Assembly (NCBI RefSeq): GCF_014851675.1 | Contig: NZ_JACVAE010000001.1 | Span: 1,550,001 to 1,614,000 of the forward strand | Reading direction: 5' to 3' | Origin: Rhizobium sp. ARZ01 | GTDB taxonomy: Bacteria; Pseudomonadota; Alphaproteobacteria; Rhizobiales; Rhizobiaceae | Length of the DNA stretch: 64,000 nt | Shown here: positions 20,958-30,522 of the stretch, piece after piece | Position numbering within the stretch: position 1 is the first letter of the stretch | How the letters are laid out: each line of letters opens with the position of its first letter | Notes under the pieces: generated by a model | Told to the model about the DNA's origin: nothing | The model's input: only the letters and a program-made list of their open reading frames with translations | The model's database searches: none | Program-made: the position numbers and the translations under genes

Positions 20958-22082
20958 TTATGCGGCGTCGTGTGCCAACAAGGCGAAGCTTCGGGCCGAT
21001 TGGCGCTGTTCGGCAAGTGACAGCCCTTCGATCATGTCCAGCAACTCCTGCGACGTCCCGTTTGCGGCTTCGCGGGCGCGCGCCGCAAGCCGCGAGGAGA
21101 CTGAAACCGCTGCTGCACCGCGCCTTGCATCCTTGCGCCAAAGCAGGACTGCATCGGCAAACAGAGCACTGACGTCACACCCGAGACCGGCGGCCTCGAA
21201 CAATGCCCGGACGGAGGCCTGCCGCCCATCGGCAAGGATCGAGCGAACACGCCGTTCGCCTCGACCGGAAAGATTGACAATGGCGGAGGCGAAGAACTCG
21301 ATCCGGCCCGCGCAAAGGGCCTGCATGAGGAACAGCGGCGTCAGGCGTCCGCATGTCCGAAGGTGCTCCACCAGTCGGTCTGCTTCCGCAGCGTCAACAC
21401 CGGCTGCCAGCCCGATAGTAGCCACGTCGCAAGCTTCGCGGGTGATCCGATCGACCCGCGCCGCTCCGATGGCAGCCAACACCAGTGAATCGCCAGCAAG
21501 CGCAGTTCCAACTTTCTCGACAAGCGCCTGCCGCGCATCACTCGGCAGGTCATCCCGATCAAGGAGATGTGCGCGAACCTCCACGTCGTCGCCATGCAGT
21601 TCGCAGATCCTCTTCAAGTTTTTCCGGGACACCGGGGCTCCTTCATTCGCCAGCAGCGTCAGGACGTCAAACACGCTGCCGACCTCGACCAGCGCCGCGC
21701 AGACTGCCCGCGACAGGGTCGGGCGGTGTGCAATCAGCGACCGCGTGACGTCACTGCCCCTGGCAGCGAGATCGACCAGATCGACATCCGTCAGTACGCG
21801 CGAACGCAGGATCACCTGCGCTGCGATTTCGGGCTGGTCTTCCGACAACGGCAGGATGACCGCACGCGGCGCCTCCGCGCAGTCGGCAAGCGCCTCGGCC
21901 AGTGCCAGCCGTACCTTCGGCGCCGGATCATCCAGCAGGAATATCATCGCCATTTCGGCCGCATTGCGCTCATCGTGACCAATGGAAGCATTGGCGTATG
22001 CGCGGGCAAGCGCGCTTGCCGCCCGCGCCCGGTCGCTCGCTTTGGCAGTTTCGGCCCATCTGAGAAAGGCGTGGATGATCAC
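20958..22082 (-). CDS. DUF2336 domain protein
   Basis: A 374-residue alpha-helical, HEAT-like protein of the DUF2336 family common in Alphaproteobacteria. The start VIIHAFLRWAETAKASDRA followed by AAEMAMIFLLDDPAPKVRLALAEALAD is the family signature. The start codon is GTG at 22082 (no ATG fits), which matches the family's usual N terminus. No membrane span or enzyme motif is seen; the role is unknown. It converges with parE (55-base gap) and has no partner on its strand. Confidence 0.85.
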   Translation of the reverse strand: MIIHAFLRWAETAKASDRARAASALARAYANASIGHDERNAAEMAMIFLLDDPAPKVRLALAEALADCAEAPRAVILPLSEDQPEIAAQVILRSRVLTDVDLVDLAARGSDVTRSLIAHRPTLSRAVCAALVEVGSVFDVLTLLANEGAPVSRKNLKRICELHGDDVEVRAHLLDRDDLPSDARQALVEKVGTALAGDSLVLAAIGAARVDRITREACDVATIGLAAGVDAAEADRLVEHLRTCGRLTPLFLMQALCAGRIEFFASAIVNLSGRGERRVRSILADGRQASVRALFEAAGLGCDVSALFADAVLLWRKDARRGAAAVSVSSRLAARAREAANGTSQELLDMIEGLSLAEQRQSARSFALLAHDAA

Positions 22083-22259
22083 GTGGCGCGCCCCGGCGTT
22101 TGGGAATCTGTTGTGCGTAGGGAAACGCTAGCGGCAAATGGTTTACGATTGGTTCACCATAATTCTTAACCGGCTCCAGCAACCACTGTCGGCTGTGTCG
22201 CCTCCATCGCCAGCTGGCATACGAACAGCAAAATCCTTCCAGTGCAAGAAGGCGAGTGC

Positions 22260-23972
22260 TTAGCCACAGTATCGCAGACTAGCTTCACATCCTTGCACCA
22301 ATGCAATTTGGGTTCGATTGCGACCCGCAAGTTTGGCGTTGTAAAGTAGCTTGTCGGCGCGCTCGTAGAGTTCTGCGAACTCTGCATCAGCATTTGGTGA
22401 CGCATCCGTCATACCCATGCTGGCAGTTACGGGGCGCCCAAGACCTGGCACTGCATTGGCGACAACGGCGGGGATAGCCTGCCGCCGACGCTCGGCCCGG
22501 GCCTGGGCATCTTCGCCGCGCACAAGCAGCACGAATTCTTCGCCGCCGAGGCGGAATGCATGAACCTGCTGGTCCGCCTGGAGCGCTTGGGCCACGGCTT
22601 TCAGCACGGCGTCGCCAACCACGTGGCCGTGAACATCATTGATCGCCTTGAAGTGGTCCAGGTCGAGAACGGCGAGTGTGCGGTAGCCCTCGGCGCGGAA
22701 TTTTTCGAAATTCTGCTCGATGGCCCGTCGGTTGAGCAACCCCGTCAGTGCGTCTCGTTCGGACAGGCGCTCAAGCATGTCAGCTTCGTAGCGTGCGTGA
22801 TCTCGCTGGCGCTTGATCGTCATGAAGCGGTCTGCCACGCCGAGTGTGGTGAACAAGACTTCGCATACGCAACCCACATAAAATAGGAGCATCGCATCGT
22901 TGCTCTGCAACGAGGGAACCACGCCCGTGACCAAGCGGACCAATCCGGCCAAAATTATAGGAATATAGCCGACCGCCTGGAACTTGGCCGCCCGACTTCC
23001 GCGCCGCAGTGCATCGGCGACGGACAATATGAAAATGACCACCACCGGAGCAAAAGCCGCCGTGTACACGGTCGACTGAATCGGGCGTCCCACAAATGGA
23101 AATGCCGCGTGAGACGTGCTCAGAAACATCGCCCATACGGCGCAATAGAGCAGCGCCCGCCGCAGGCGCGGATGCATGCGGCCCGGCTCGATGAAGCTGT
23201 GGGTAAACATCGCCCCGGACGCGACGGTAAGGCCAAAGATCACCGTCGTCATCCAACTCAACGTCATGGCCGGCGGATCGAAGAGAACGACTGCAAGTCC
23301 CGAAGAGACCAGGATGGTCAGCAGCAAAAAGATTGTGAGCATGGAATGCCACAGCACGAATGGCTCGCGCAGGATCCGGTAGAAGGCCGCGTTGAAAATG
23401 AGCGGCATGGACAGCATTCCGGCAAGGGTAGCCAAGAGAAGTAGGGACCGTACAAAGTCCGGGCCCAGAGCAAGGTCAGACGGTGACAGATAGGCTCTCT
23501 CCAGCGTCATCCGGTGGCTCGGCAAATCGAACGCGACAACGACCTGCCGCGTGTCGCGGGTTACGCCCGGCAGAGAGGCCTTGAAATACCCGCCAGACAG
23601 AGCGCTAGGCAGTTCACCCGCAGACAAGGAGGTCTGGCGCATTGCACCGTCTCGATCGATCGCCAACAAATGCACAGCCGCGAGCGCGCTTCGCCTTGCA
23701 AAGAGATATTGGGGAAGGACATCGTTTGGACCGATTTCAAAACGCAGCAGCGTCCGCTCGCCTTCGAGCGAATAGTTCCGATCTCCGCAGGTCCAGCGCC
23801 CGGGCGAGCGGACGACAGTGGCCAAGCCGTCCGACAAACTGCTGGACGTCCAGCAAGAGCTGCGAATGTCGATAGTTTCAGCTGCGCCAAGGGGTGTGGC
23901 GCCCAGTGATGCAAGTATCACGAAACTCAGCACAGCCGTCACAAGCAATTTTCGGAGGTCATTCCAGAGCAT
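22260..23972 (-). CDS. Diguanylate cyclase with 7TM sensory region
   Basis: A 570-residue membrane diguanylate cyclase making c-di-GMP from two GTP. Residues 1-30 are a signal peptide, 31-165 a periplasmic beta-rich domain like 7TMR-DISM extracellular sensors, 170-385 about seven membrane spans, then a short coiled coil and a GGDEF domain from about 415. The active-site loop is GGEEF (476-480), intact. The RxxD inhibitory site expected just upstream is absent (QADQ there), so product feedback is unlikely. The GGDEF domain ends near residue 560 (KLAGRNR). It is transcribed alone on the minus strand. Confidence 0.92.
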   Translation of the reverse strand: MLWNDLRKLLVTAVLSFVILASLGATPLGAAETIDIRSSCWTSSSLSDGLATVVRSPGRWTCGDRNYSLEGERTLLRFEIGPNDVLPQYLFARRSALAAVHLLAIDRDGAMRQTSLSAGELPSALSGGYFKASLPGVTRDTRQVVVAFDLPSHRMTLERAYLSPSDLALGPDFVRSLLLLATLAGMLSMPLIFNAAFYRILREPFVLWHSMLTIFLLLTILVSSGLAVVLFDPPAMTLSWMTTVIFGLTVASGAMFTHSFIEPGRMHPRLRRALLYCAVWAMFLSTSHAAFPFVGRPIQSTVYTAAFAPVVVIFILSVADALRRGSRAAKFQAVGYIPIILAGLVRLVTGVVPSLQSNDAMLLFYVGCVCEVLFTTLGVADRFMTIKRQRDHARYEADMLERLSERDALTGLLNRRAIEQNFEKFRAEGYRTLAVLDLDHFKAINDVHGHVVGDAVLKAVAQALQADQQVHAFRLGGEEFVLLVRGEDAQARAERRRQAIPAVVANAVPGLGRPVTASMGMTDASPNADAEFAELYERADKLLYNAKLAGRNRTQIALVQGCEASLRYCG

Positions 23973-24174
23973 TGGTTGACGCTAGACGCCAAACATTGAG
24001 ATGCGGTTACAGGGGGAGGTGTAAGGACCAACGTTGCCGCTCAGATATGCAGGTCGGAGGTTCACACCCGATAAGACCATCGAATTTTTACAAGTCTCCG
24101 CGCAGCCAGGGCCTACTTTGTACCGGCGGGCGGCAACTTCCCCTTCCCCATCCAGGCGTTGCGGGAAATAGTCG

Positions 24175-24846
24175 ATGGGCCTACAAGGAGACATGCCGCG
24201 ACCACTTCATTCATTGTTGCTTCTCGATGACGACGCCTCGACAGTAGGCAGCGCCGATGCGGATGCCATTCTGTGCAGCGCATCGTTTTCGACCCGCTTG
24301 CAGCCCACGGACGGCATCTTTCTCACCATACCAGATGATAGCGAGGCGACGCTTCGTTCCCTGATCGGGCTCCAGCCGACAGGTGTCGTCTTAACGAATT
24401 GTCATGCAGGCGCCGATGTCCAGAGACTGGACATGCTGCTGTCGGTTGCCGAAGCGGAAGAGAACCTAGTGCCAGGAACAACACGCATCCTGGCTTATAC
24501 CGATGGCCTTCTACCGCCACCACTGTCTCACAACGGGTTCGCTCGGAAATCACAGCGGCTAGTCGGATTGATCTGGGATTGGCGGACGCTAGCACAAATG
24601 CTGGGTGCGGCGCGCTACCAACAGGCAGACGGCCGCTGGACAGAAGCGTTCACCCTAGCTCGCGCCGCGACATTGATGGCCGCGAAGGCGGCCGGAATCG
24701 CCGCTTACGAAGTGGTCCCGTCCCGTGCTGGCATAGATTTCGAGGTCGAGTGTCGCGCGGCGTGCGCGGACGGCTTCGATGGCCGCGCGACCACCGATAC
24801 GAGGCAAATTGAGACAATCAATGCGACGTTCAAGGCTCCGGCTTGA
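24175..24846 (+). CDS. Degenerate CitE / HpcH-HpaI aldolase-like protein
   Basis: A 223-residue protein related to the citrate lyase beta / malyl-CoA lyase family. Matches include the start MPRPLHSLLLL, the segment RLVGLIWDWRTLAQMLGA, the helix LARAATLMAAKAAGI and the end GFDGRATTDTRQIETINATF. Where active members have the metal ligands (ESPRG-type Glu and GAEDL-type Glu/Asp), this one has LAYTD (106-110) and WDWRT (134-138). It is also shorter than the usual 270-300. It is probably not a lyase. Starts at 24175 (GGGA eight bases before) and 24193 (family-like MPRPL) are both possible. No partner genes on this strand. Confidence 0.65.
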   Translation: MGLQGDMPRPLHSLLLLDDDASTVGSADADAILCSASFSTRLQPTDGIFLTIPDDSEATLRSLIGLQPTGVVLTNCHAGADVQRLDMLLSVAEAEENLVPGTTRILAYTDGLLPPPLSHNGFARKSQRLVGLIWDWRTLAQMLGAARYQQADGRWTEAFTLARAATLMAAKAAGIAAYEVVPSRAGIDFEVECRAACADGFDGRATTDTRQIETINATFKAPA

Positions 24847-24873
24847 CGTCAGGGACCGCCGAAATAGGCCCGA

Positions 24874-25479
24874 CTATCGACGCTGCGGGCGCATCATCTC
24901 AAACACATCACCGGCATCACAGTAGTCCATGTAGCCCATCCGTCCGATTGGCCGTGCGACCGACATGTCGAAACGGCCGTCGCGTACGGTTTCGTCCTTG
25001 ATGTGTATGCCGACCACCTGGCCGAACACGACCCAGCTCTCCGAAGGCAAACCGTCCACGTCGTGCGGCCGCATCACCTCTGTCATCTGGCATTCGAGCG
25101 CTGCAAATGCTTCGGCGACAAGCGGCGCGTCGACAAGGCGCGCCTGCTCTGGCGTCAGTCCGGCGATGTCGAATTCGCTCTCGCCATAGGCTGCCGCAAT
25201 CGACGTCATGTTCATCTTGTCGGCCAGGCTGCGGCTGACAAAATTGCAGGTGAAAGCACCGGTCTCCTCGATGTTGCGAACACTGTCCTTGTGTCCGCTC
25301 GAAGAGAACATCACGAGCTTCGGCCTGTCGCTCACGGCGTTGAAGAACGAATAGGGCGCAAGGTTGTGACTACCGTCCGTCCCCTTCGTGCCGATCCAGC
25401 CGATCGGGCGCGGCGACACGATCGCCTTGAAGGGATCGTGGCTCAATCCATGCGCGTTCGTGGCCGTGTCGTAGAACAT
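24874..25479 (-). CDS. Flavin reductase family protein
   Basis: A 201-residue FMN-binding split-barrel protein of the flavin reductase / FMN-binding type: SPRPIGWIGTKG, NLAPYSFFNAVSDRPKLVMFSS and TGAFTCNFVS are the family's flavin-contact strands. It probably binds FMN and reduces it, or uses it to reduce a small substrate. It lies seven bases downstream of the nitroreductase gene on the same strand, so the two form an operon; a shared flavin-dependent reduction is plausible. Confidence 0.9.
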   Translation of the reverse strand: MFYDTATNAHGLSHDPFKAIVSPRPIGWIGTKGTDGSHNLAPYSFFNAVSDRPKLVMFSSSGHKDSVRNIEETGAFTCNFVSRSLADKMNMTSIAAAYGESEFDIAGLTPEQARLVDAPLVAEAFAALECQMTEVMRPHDVDGLPSESWVVFGQVVGIHIKDETVRDGRFDMSVARPIGRMGYMDYCDAGDVFEMMRPQRR

Positions 25480-25486
25480 CCGTCCC

Positions 25487-26071
25487 TCAGCCTGCCTCCC
25501 CGACCCAGGACACGATCTCCTTCAAATCAGGTCGCGGCCGTTCCGTCGGCGGAACCATCGCAGTCCCGATGTGAATGAAACCCGCGACCTTTTCACCCGG
25601 CTTCACACCGAGCAAAGGATAGGCGCGCTCGTCGAAGGCATACCATTCCGTCAACCAGTTCGATGCGTACCCATGCGCGTTTGCCGCCATCAGCATGTTG
25701 AGGCACACAGCACCCGCCGACATCAGTTGCTCCCACTCGGGAATCTTCACGTGCGGTGCCGCCGTGCTGACGACGGCCACCACGACCGGCGCGCGCGAAA
25801 GCCGAGTGTTCTCGACCGTGATCATGTCCGCAGAAAGGTCCGGCTTGTCAGCCAGCGCGATCTTGGCGAGTTCGGCGCTGATGCGCTCCCGCTCCGCACC
25901 GCGATAGACGATGAACCGCCACGGGGCGAGCTTGCCGTGGTCAGGCACCCGAGAAGCAAGGCGCAGGATCGATTCGATTTCCGCCTGGCCCGGTCCGGGC
26001 GCTCCCATCTGGAAGGCCGGAATGGAGCGGCGGTTGGAAAGATAGTCGATAAGTCTGATATCGGTTTTCAT
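25487..26071 (-). CDS. Nitroreductase family protein
   Basis: A 194-residue FMN-dependent nitroreductase-fold protein. Typical segments: [10 protein letters not shown] (FMN phosphate contact), [36 protein letters not shown] and the C-terminal FIHIGTAM. Family members reduce nitro groups, quinones or flavins using NAD(P)H. It is the first gene of a two-gene unit with the flavin reductase, and is divergent from the secreted-protein gene at 26173. Confidence 0.9.
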   Translation of the reverse strand: MKTDIRLIDYLSNRRSIPAFQMGAPGPGQAEIESILRLASRVPDHGKLAPWRFIVYRGAERERISAELAKIALADKPDLSADMITVENTRLSRAPVVVAVVSTAAPHVKIPEWEQLMSAGAVCLNMLMAANAHGYASNWLTEWYAFDERAYPLLGVKPGEKVAGFIHIGTAMVPPTERPRPDLKEIVSWVGEAG

Positions 26072-26172
26072 CAGGCGGGAGTTCCACTAACGTATGGCCG
26101 TCGGGCGGCCATCAAAATGCCATTTGCCGGGCATTCAAGTGGAGCCAACGAGTCAGGAAGTCAACCTTCGCC

Positions 26173-27162
26173 ATGCCCACCCAACGCATTTCCGCTTTTG
26201 CCGGGATACTCTCCCTTTGCGCCGCGATCGGCGCGGCGTGTCCCGCCCTTGCGCAGGACACGCTGGAGAGCTTTTCGCAAATCACGACACCGAAGAAGAG
26301 TGGCAAGCTGACATCCTTCAATCCCCTTGTCACTGGCGAATCCGAACCGAAGAACCTGCGCGAAATCAGTTGCGAGGCGCTTCTGACCAAGGACGGCGCG
26401 CCGATGCAGCACGGCCTCAGCTGGCGCATTTTTTCACCCATTCCGGGTTCCGACGGCAAGCTTTCACTTTTGGCCACATCCGAAGGCGGCTCGGCCGCGT
26501 TCCAGTTGGTGCCGGGCGAGTATTTCGTCAACGTCGCCTTCGGGCGCGCTGCTGCCACCAAGAAGCTGCTGGTGCCGGAGTCAGGCGCTGTCGAAAAGCA
26601 GGTCATGGTGCTGGATGCGGGCGGTATGATGTTGAACGCGGTTTCAGGGTCGGATGTGCGCATTCCACCGAATGAGCTCACTTTTTCGATCTACTCGTCG
26701 GAAGCAGCAACGGACGGCGAACGTGGTCTCGTCGTTCCCGACGTAAAGCCCAACACGGTGGTCCGCCTCAATGCCGGCACATACCACGTCGTCTCCGACT
26801 ACGGCACGGTAAACGCGGTCATCCGCGCCGACATCCAGGTAGAGGCCGGAAAGCTGATACAGGCCACCATCCAGCACCGGGCGGCCAAGCTCACCCTCAA
26901 GCTTGTCTCCGAAGAAGGCGGCGAGGCCATCGCGGACACGGCGTGGTCCATCCTCACCTCCTCGGGCGACGTGGTCAGCGAAAGCGTCGGCGCCTTTCCG
27001 ACCCTCGTTCTGGCAGAGGGGCAGTACACGGCCGTCGCGCGGAACAAGAACAAGATCTACCAGCGCGACTTTACGGTGACGGCCGGGCAAAACACCGACG
27101 TGGAAGTCATCCTGCCAGAGAATCCCGAGCAGCAAGCCCAGGCTGTAACCGAGACGGATTGA
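26173..27162 (+). CDS. Secreted protein with repeated beta-sandwich units, function unknown
   Basis: A 329-residue exported protein: signal peptide 1-28 (cleavage after ALA-Q). The mature part contains three similar beta-rich units, each with a W/F-x-I-phrase, an LVPGEY / LNAGTY / LAEGQY turn and a closing strand (around residues 75-125, 150-215 and 235-310), reminiscent of carboxypeptidase-regulatory-like folds. The end is acidic and Gln-rich. No catalytic motif is visible. I recall similar proteins only from rhizobia. Single gene, divergent from the nitroreductase pair. Confidence 0.78.
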   Translation: MPTQRISAFAGILSLCAAIGAACPALAQDTLESFSQITTPKKSGKLTSFNPLVTGESEPKNLREISCEALLTKDGAPMQHGLSWRIFSPIPGSDGKLSLLATSEGGSAAFQLVPGEYFVNVAFGRAAATKKLLVPESGAVEKQVMVLDAGGMMLNAVSGSDVRIPPNELTFSIYSSEAATDGERGLVVPDVKPNTVVRLNAGTYHVVSDYGTVNAVIRADIQVEAGKLIQATIQHRAAKLTLKLVSEEGGEAIADTAWSILTSSGDVVSESVGAFPTLVLAEGQYTAVARNKNKIYQRDFTVTAGQNTDVEVILPENPEQQAQAVTETD

Positions 27163-27353
27163 GACCGGCGCCCTGCCAGATCGAACCGCCTAATCAAGGA
27201 AGCAACCTTCAGCCGACTAAACTGCCTTTCTTGCACCGCGCCTGAGATACAGTTAGGTCCATCCATCGCGAACGATGAAAAGCGGGATCGGCACACGAAG
27301 CCTATCCGCCTGTGAAATCGAAACGATCAGCTCTCTCATCGAGACCAGTACTG

Positions 27354-27399
27354 AGTGTCATCCACCTTCGTATTCGAAACGACGAAGGTGGATGACACT
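27354..27399. repeat. Perfect 18-base inverted repeat
   Basis: Left arm 27354-27371 (agtgtcatccaccttcgt) and right arm 27382-27399 are exact reverse complements around a ten-base loop. It lies ten bases beyond the thrS stop and 190 bases after the secreted-protein gene. No T run follows on either strand, so it is not a standard terminator; it may be an mRNA-end stem, a bidirectional terminator, or a copy of a dispersed palindrome. Confidence 0.85.
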
Positions 27400-27408
27400 G
27401 GCCTTTGC

Positions 27409-29388
27409 TCAGGCGGCCGCGCGGGCTGCCTTGCGCTTCAGATCGGGCGCTGTTGCTTCATCGATCAGCGTCGCGATCGCCTCATCGAGCGTCATCGACG
27501 TCTGGTTCTGCGAACCAAGCCGGCGGATGTTGACCGTACGCTCCTCCGCCTCGCGCTTCCCGCAAACGATGATGACCGGCACCTTCGTCACGGAGTGTTC
27601 GCGAACCTTGTAGTTGATCTTCTCGTTGCGAAGATCGGTTTCCACGGTCATGCCGGCGTCACGCAGCTTCTCGGCCACTTCGCGGGCATAATCGTCGGCC
27701 TCCGAGGTGATCGTCGCAACCACGACCTGCTGCGGCGAAATCCACAGCGGCATGTGGCCGGCGAAGTTCTCGATCAGGATCCCGAGGAAGCGCTCCATCG
27801 AGCCGCACACGGCGCGATGTATCATCACCGGCTGACGCTTTTCGGACGCCTGGTCGATGTAGAAGGCACCGAAACGCTCCGGTAGGTTGAAATCGACCTG
27901 GGTCGTGCCGCACTGCCATTCGCGGCCGATCGCGTCCTTCAGCGTGTACTCGAATTTCGGGCCGTAGAAGGCGCCCTCGCCCGGCAGGATGCCGGTCTTG
28001 ATGCGGCCGCCGGACTGCGCCTCGATTTGCTTGAGAACGTCCGTCATGACGCTTTCCGCACGATCCCAGAGCTCGTCGGAGCCGACACGCTTCTCCGGGC
28101 GGGTCGAGAGCTTCACGACCACTTCGGTGAAGCCGAAATCCTCATAGACCGACAGAATGAGATCGTTGATGCGCAGGCATTCCGCCGCCATCTGCTCGTC
28201 CGTGCAGAAGACGTGCGCATCGTCCTGGGTGAAGCCACGCACGCGCATCAGACCGTGCAGCGCGCCTGATGGTTCGTAGCGATGTACGTTGCCGAATTCC
28301 GCAAGCCGTACGGGCAGTTCACGGTATGATTTCAAGCCATGCTTGAAGATCTGCACGTGTCCCGGGCAGTTCATCGGCTTCAGCGCGAAGACGCGGTCGT
28401 CGTCGGTGTCGTCACCGGCGACCGTCACCTTGAACATGTTGTCGCGGTACCAGCCCCAGTGGCCGGAGGTTTCCCAGAGCGACTTGTCCAGCACCTGCGG
28501 CGCGTTGACTTCCTGATAGGTGTTGGCGAGCCGGCGGCGCATGTAGGCGACCAGCGTCTGGAAGATGCGCCATCCTTTGCCGTGCCAGAACACGACGCCC
28601 GGACCTTCTTCCTGAAAATGGAACAGGTCCATCTCGCGGCCCAGGCGGCGGTGGTCGCGCTTCTCGGCCTCAGCGAGGATGTGGAGGTAGTTGTCGAGTT
28701 CCTCCTGCGTATGCCAGGCGGTCCCGTAGATGCGGGTCAGCATCGGATTGTTGCTGTCGCCGCGCCAATAGGCGCCGGCCACCTTCATCAGCTTGAAGGC
28801 GGTGCCGATCTGGCCGGTCGAGGCCATGTGCGGGCCGCGGCAGAGGTCGAACCAGTCGCCCTGATAGTAGATCTTCAGATCCTGACCTTCCGGGATGGCG
28901 TCGACGAGCTCGACCTTGTAGGCCTCGCCCTTGGCGGCAAAGACTTCCTTCGCTTTCTCGCGCGACCAGATCTCCTTGGTGAAGGGCTTGTTGCGGGCGA
29001 TGATCTCCTTCATCCGCTTTTCGATCTTCGGCAGATCGTCGGGCGTGAAAGGCTCGTCCTTGGCGAAGTCGTAATAGAAACCGTTTTCGATCACCGGACC
29101 GATGGTCACCTGCGTTCCCGGCCACAGCTCCTGCACGGCCTCGGCCATCACGTGGGCGGCGTCGTGGCGGATCAGTTCCAGCGAGCGCGCGTCGTCGCGG
29201 GTAACGATCTCTAGGCGCCCATTTGCGACCGGATCGGACAGGTCGCGCAGCTCGCCGTCGAGCGCAATGGCGACCGCCTTCTTGGCCAGCGACTTGGAGA
29301 TCGATTCGGCAACATCGCGACCGGTCGCGCCAGCGGCATATTCGCGGACGGATCCATCAGGAAATGTAAGGGAAACGGTATTCGACAT
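27409..29388 (-). CDS. thrS: Threonyl-tRNA synthetase
   Basis: Charges tRNA-Thr. Domains in order: TGS ([13 protein letters not shown]), the editing domain with HDAAH and the ADGD-type region, the class II catalytic core (motif 2 [12 protein letters not shown], motif 3 near [12 protein letters not shown]), and the anticodon-binding domain at the end. Length 659 is normal. Two ATGs are adjacent (29391, 29388); AGGAG is three bases before the first and six before the second, so I chose the second. No T-box or thr-rich leader is seen upstream. Confidence 0.97.
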   Translation of the reverse strand: MSNTVSLTFPDGSVREYAAGATGRDVAESISKSLAKKAVAIALDGELRDLSDPVANGRLEIVTRDDARSLELIRHDAAHVMAEAVQELWPGTQVTIGPVIENGFYYDFAKDEPFTPDDLPKIEKRMKEIIARNKPFTKEIWSREKAKEVFAAKGEAYKVELVDAIPEGQDLKIYYQGDWFDLCRGPHMASTGQIGTAFKLMKVAGAYWRGDSNNPMLTRIYGTAWHTQEELDNYLHILAEAEKRDHRRLGREMDLFHFQEEGPGVVFWHGKGWRIFQTLVAYMRRRLANTYQEVNAPQVLDKSLWETSGHWGWYRDNMFKVTVAGDDTDDDRVFALKPMNCPGHVQIFKHGLKSYRELPVRLAEFGNVHRYEPSGALHGLMRVRGFTQDDAHVFCTDEQMAAECLRINDLILSVYEDFGFTEVVVKLSTRPEKRVGSDELWDRAESVMTDVLKQIEAQSGGRIKTGILPGEGAFYGPKFEYTLKDAIGREWQCGTTQVDFNLPERFGAFYIDQASEKRQPVMIHRAVCGSMERFLGILIENFAGHMPLWISPQQVVVATITSEADDYAREVAEKLRDAGMTVETDLRNEKINYKVREHSVTKVPVIIVCGKREAEERTVNIRRLGSQNQTSMTLDEAIATLIDEATAPDLKRKAARAAA

Positions 29389-29684
29389 CATGAACTCCTA
29401 TCCAGTCCCGCCAACGAATGCGGGTGGTATGCGGGAAAGCCAGCAAAGCCAGCGCATGCGTCGCGCGGTATAGAGGCAAAGCAAGACATTTGGAAGGGGC
29501 GAGACCAGTTCATAACGCGAGAAACACTACCGAACTATTTTCAATCCCCGGAGAATTTGTCTGAAACCGCAGTTGTTCGGTAGCCCGGGAGTTGTGGAAA
29601 AGAGATTAAAACAATCCCCATACCCTTGGAGAAGTATCTCGCATGACACATGCTTAAGCCGCTCACGAATGAATGGAGCACATT

Positions 29685-30059
29685 GTGAACAATAATGAAA
29701 TTCAGAAACTGATAGATGCCGAAAAGCCGGCATTCGAGTATGCTCGAATGTTTCTTACCGCAATTGCCTGGTGGACTTTGCTTATATTTGTTGCAACATC
29801 AATGTTTAAAGCGAAGAATTTCAACACTACCGCTTACGTCATAACAACACCTGTGTTCGCCGTTGCCGGGTTATTCGGCTTTCTGCTGATAGTTCGAATT
29901 GGCGCGCTCACGGAACGCATAGCGGACGTTTTCACGAACCGAGCAAAGTCACTCCCTCTATACTTCCGAATACCCATAAACTTGATGATAATACTTATGC
30001 CTCCGGCGTCGGCTTGGTTGATAGTTTGGGCTCTAATGTTCAACCGGTCCACCAACTGA
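29685..30059 (+). CDS. Small AT-rich membrane protein, function unknown
   Basis: Begins at a GTG with GGAG six bases ahead; an in-frame ATG at 29673 lacks a ribosome site. The 124-residue product (VNNNEIQKLIDAEKP...) has three hydrophobic spans (about residues 17-36, 44-66 and 90-112). I do not recognise it. The codons are visibly richer in A and T than those of neighbouring genes, a sign of recent acquisition. It sits in a spacer between thrS and yidD, on the opposite strand to both. Confidence 0.7.
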   Translation: MNNNEIQKLIDAEKPAFEYARMFLTAIAWWTLLIFVATSMFKAKNFNTTAYVITTPVFAVAGLFGFLLIVRIGALTERIADVFTNRAKSLPLYFRIPINLMIILMPPASAWLIVWALMFNRSTN

Positions 30060-30070
30060 GGGTAGCCCGC

Positions 30071-30520
30071 CTACCGCCACCTACTTTCCGCCGATATTCT
30101 CCACAGCCGCCAAGGTGCCCACCAAGCAAAGCGGCTTGCAAGGCGCTCGGGAACGGGATCGAAGCCCGACGTTCCGCCCGGGCCGCAGCGGACCACCCGA
30201 AACAGCGACATCCAGCCGCCGAACCAAAGGCCGTGCCGGGCTATCGCCTCATAACCGTATTCCGAGCAGGTCGGCAGGTGCCGGCACGAATTGCCGATGA
30301 AGCCGGACAGCGTCAATTGGTAAAGCCGGACAAACCCCATCCCGAACAGGCGTCCCGGCGTTTTGGCGAAGGGCCCGGACCAGTTGCGCGAGCGGGAACT
30401 GCCGGAACCGGGTGTTGTGCGCGAATCCGACGCCGGCATACCCGTCCTGGGATCCGGCTGCAGCGCGGCCGTTTCCGCCTCGCCAACCCTTTCATCCCGG
30501 ATCGAACAGAAGACACACAT
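30071..30520 (-). CDS. yidD: Membrane protein insertion efficiency factor YidD
   Basis: A 149-residue protein whose central 70 residues (about 63-130) are YidD: LYQLTLSGFIGNSCRHLPTCS, then YEAIARHGLWFGGW and CGPGGTSGFDPVP. YidD aids membrane protein insertion by YidC. The long N-terminal extension (residues 1-60) also contains the rhizobial RNWSGPFAKTPGRL segment, which supports the upstream start. Two bases separate it from the IscU-like stop, so the two genes are one transcript. Confidence 0.92.
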   Translation of the reverse strand: MCVFCSIRDERVGEAETAALQPDPRTGMPASDSRTTPGSGSSRSRNWSGPFAKTPGRLFGMGFVRLYQLTLSGFIGNSCRHLPTCSEYGYEAIARHGLWFGGWMSLFRVVRCGPGGTSGFDPVPERLASRFAWWAPWRLWRISAESRWR

Positions 30521-30522
30521 TG

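Noticed and set aside
20920..21978. 352-residue Ser/Arg-rich frame on the plus strand
   Set aside because: Complement of the DUF2336 gene; composition typical of a shadow.
29389..29684. T-box or threonine attenuator before thrS
   Set aside because: No specifier loop, anti-terminator or Thr-rich leader peptide could be found.
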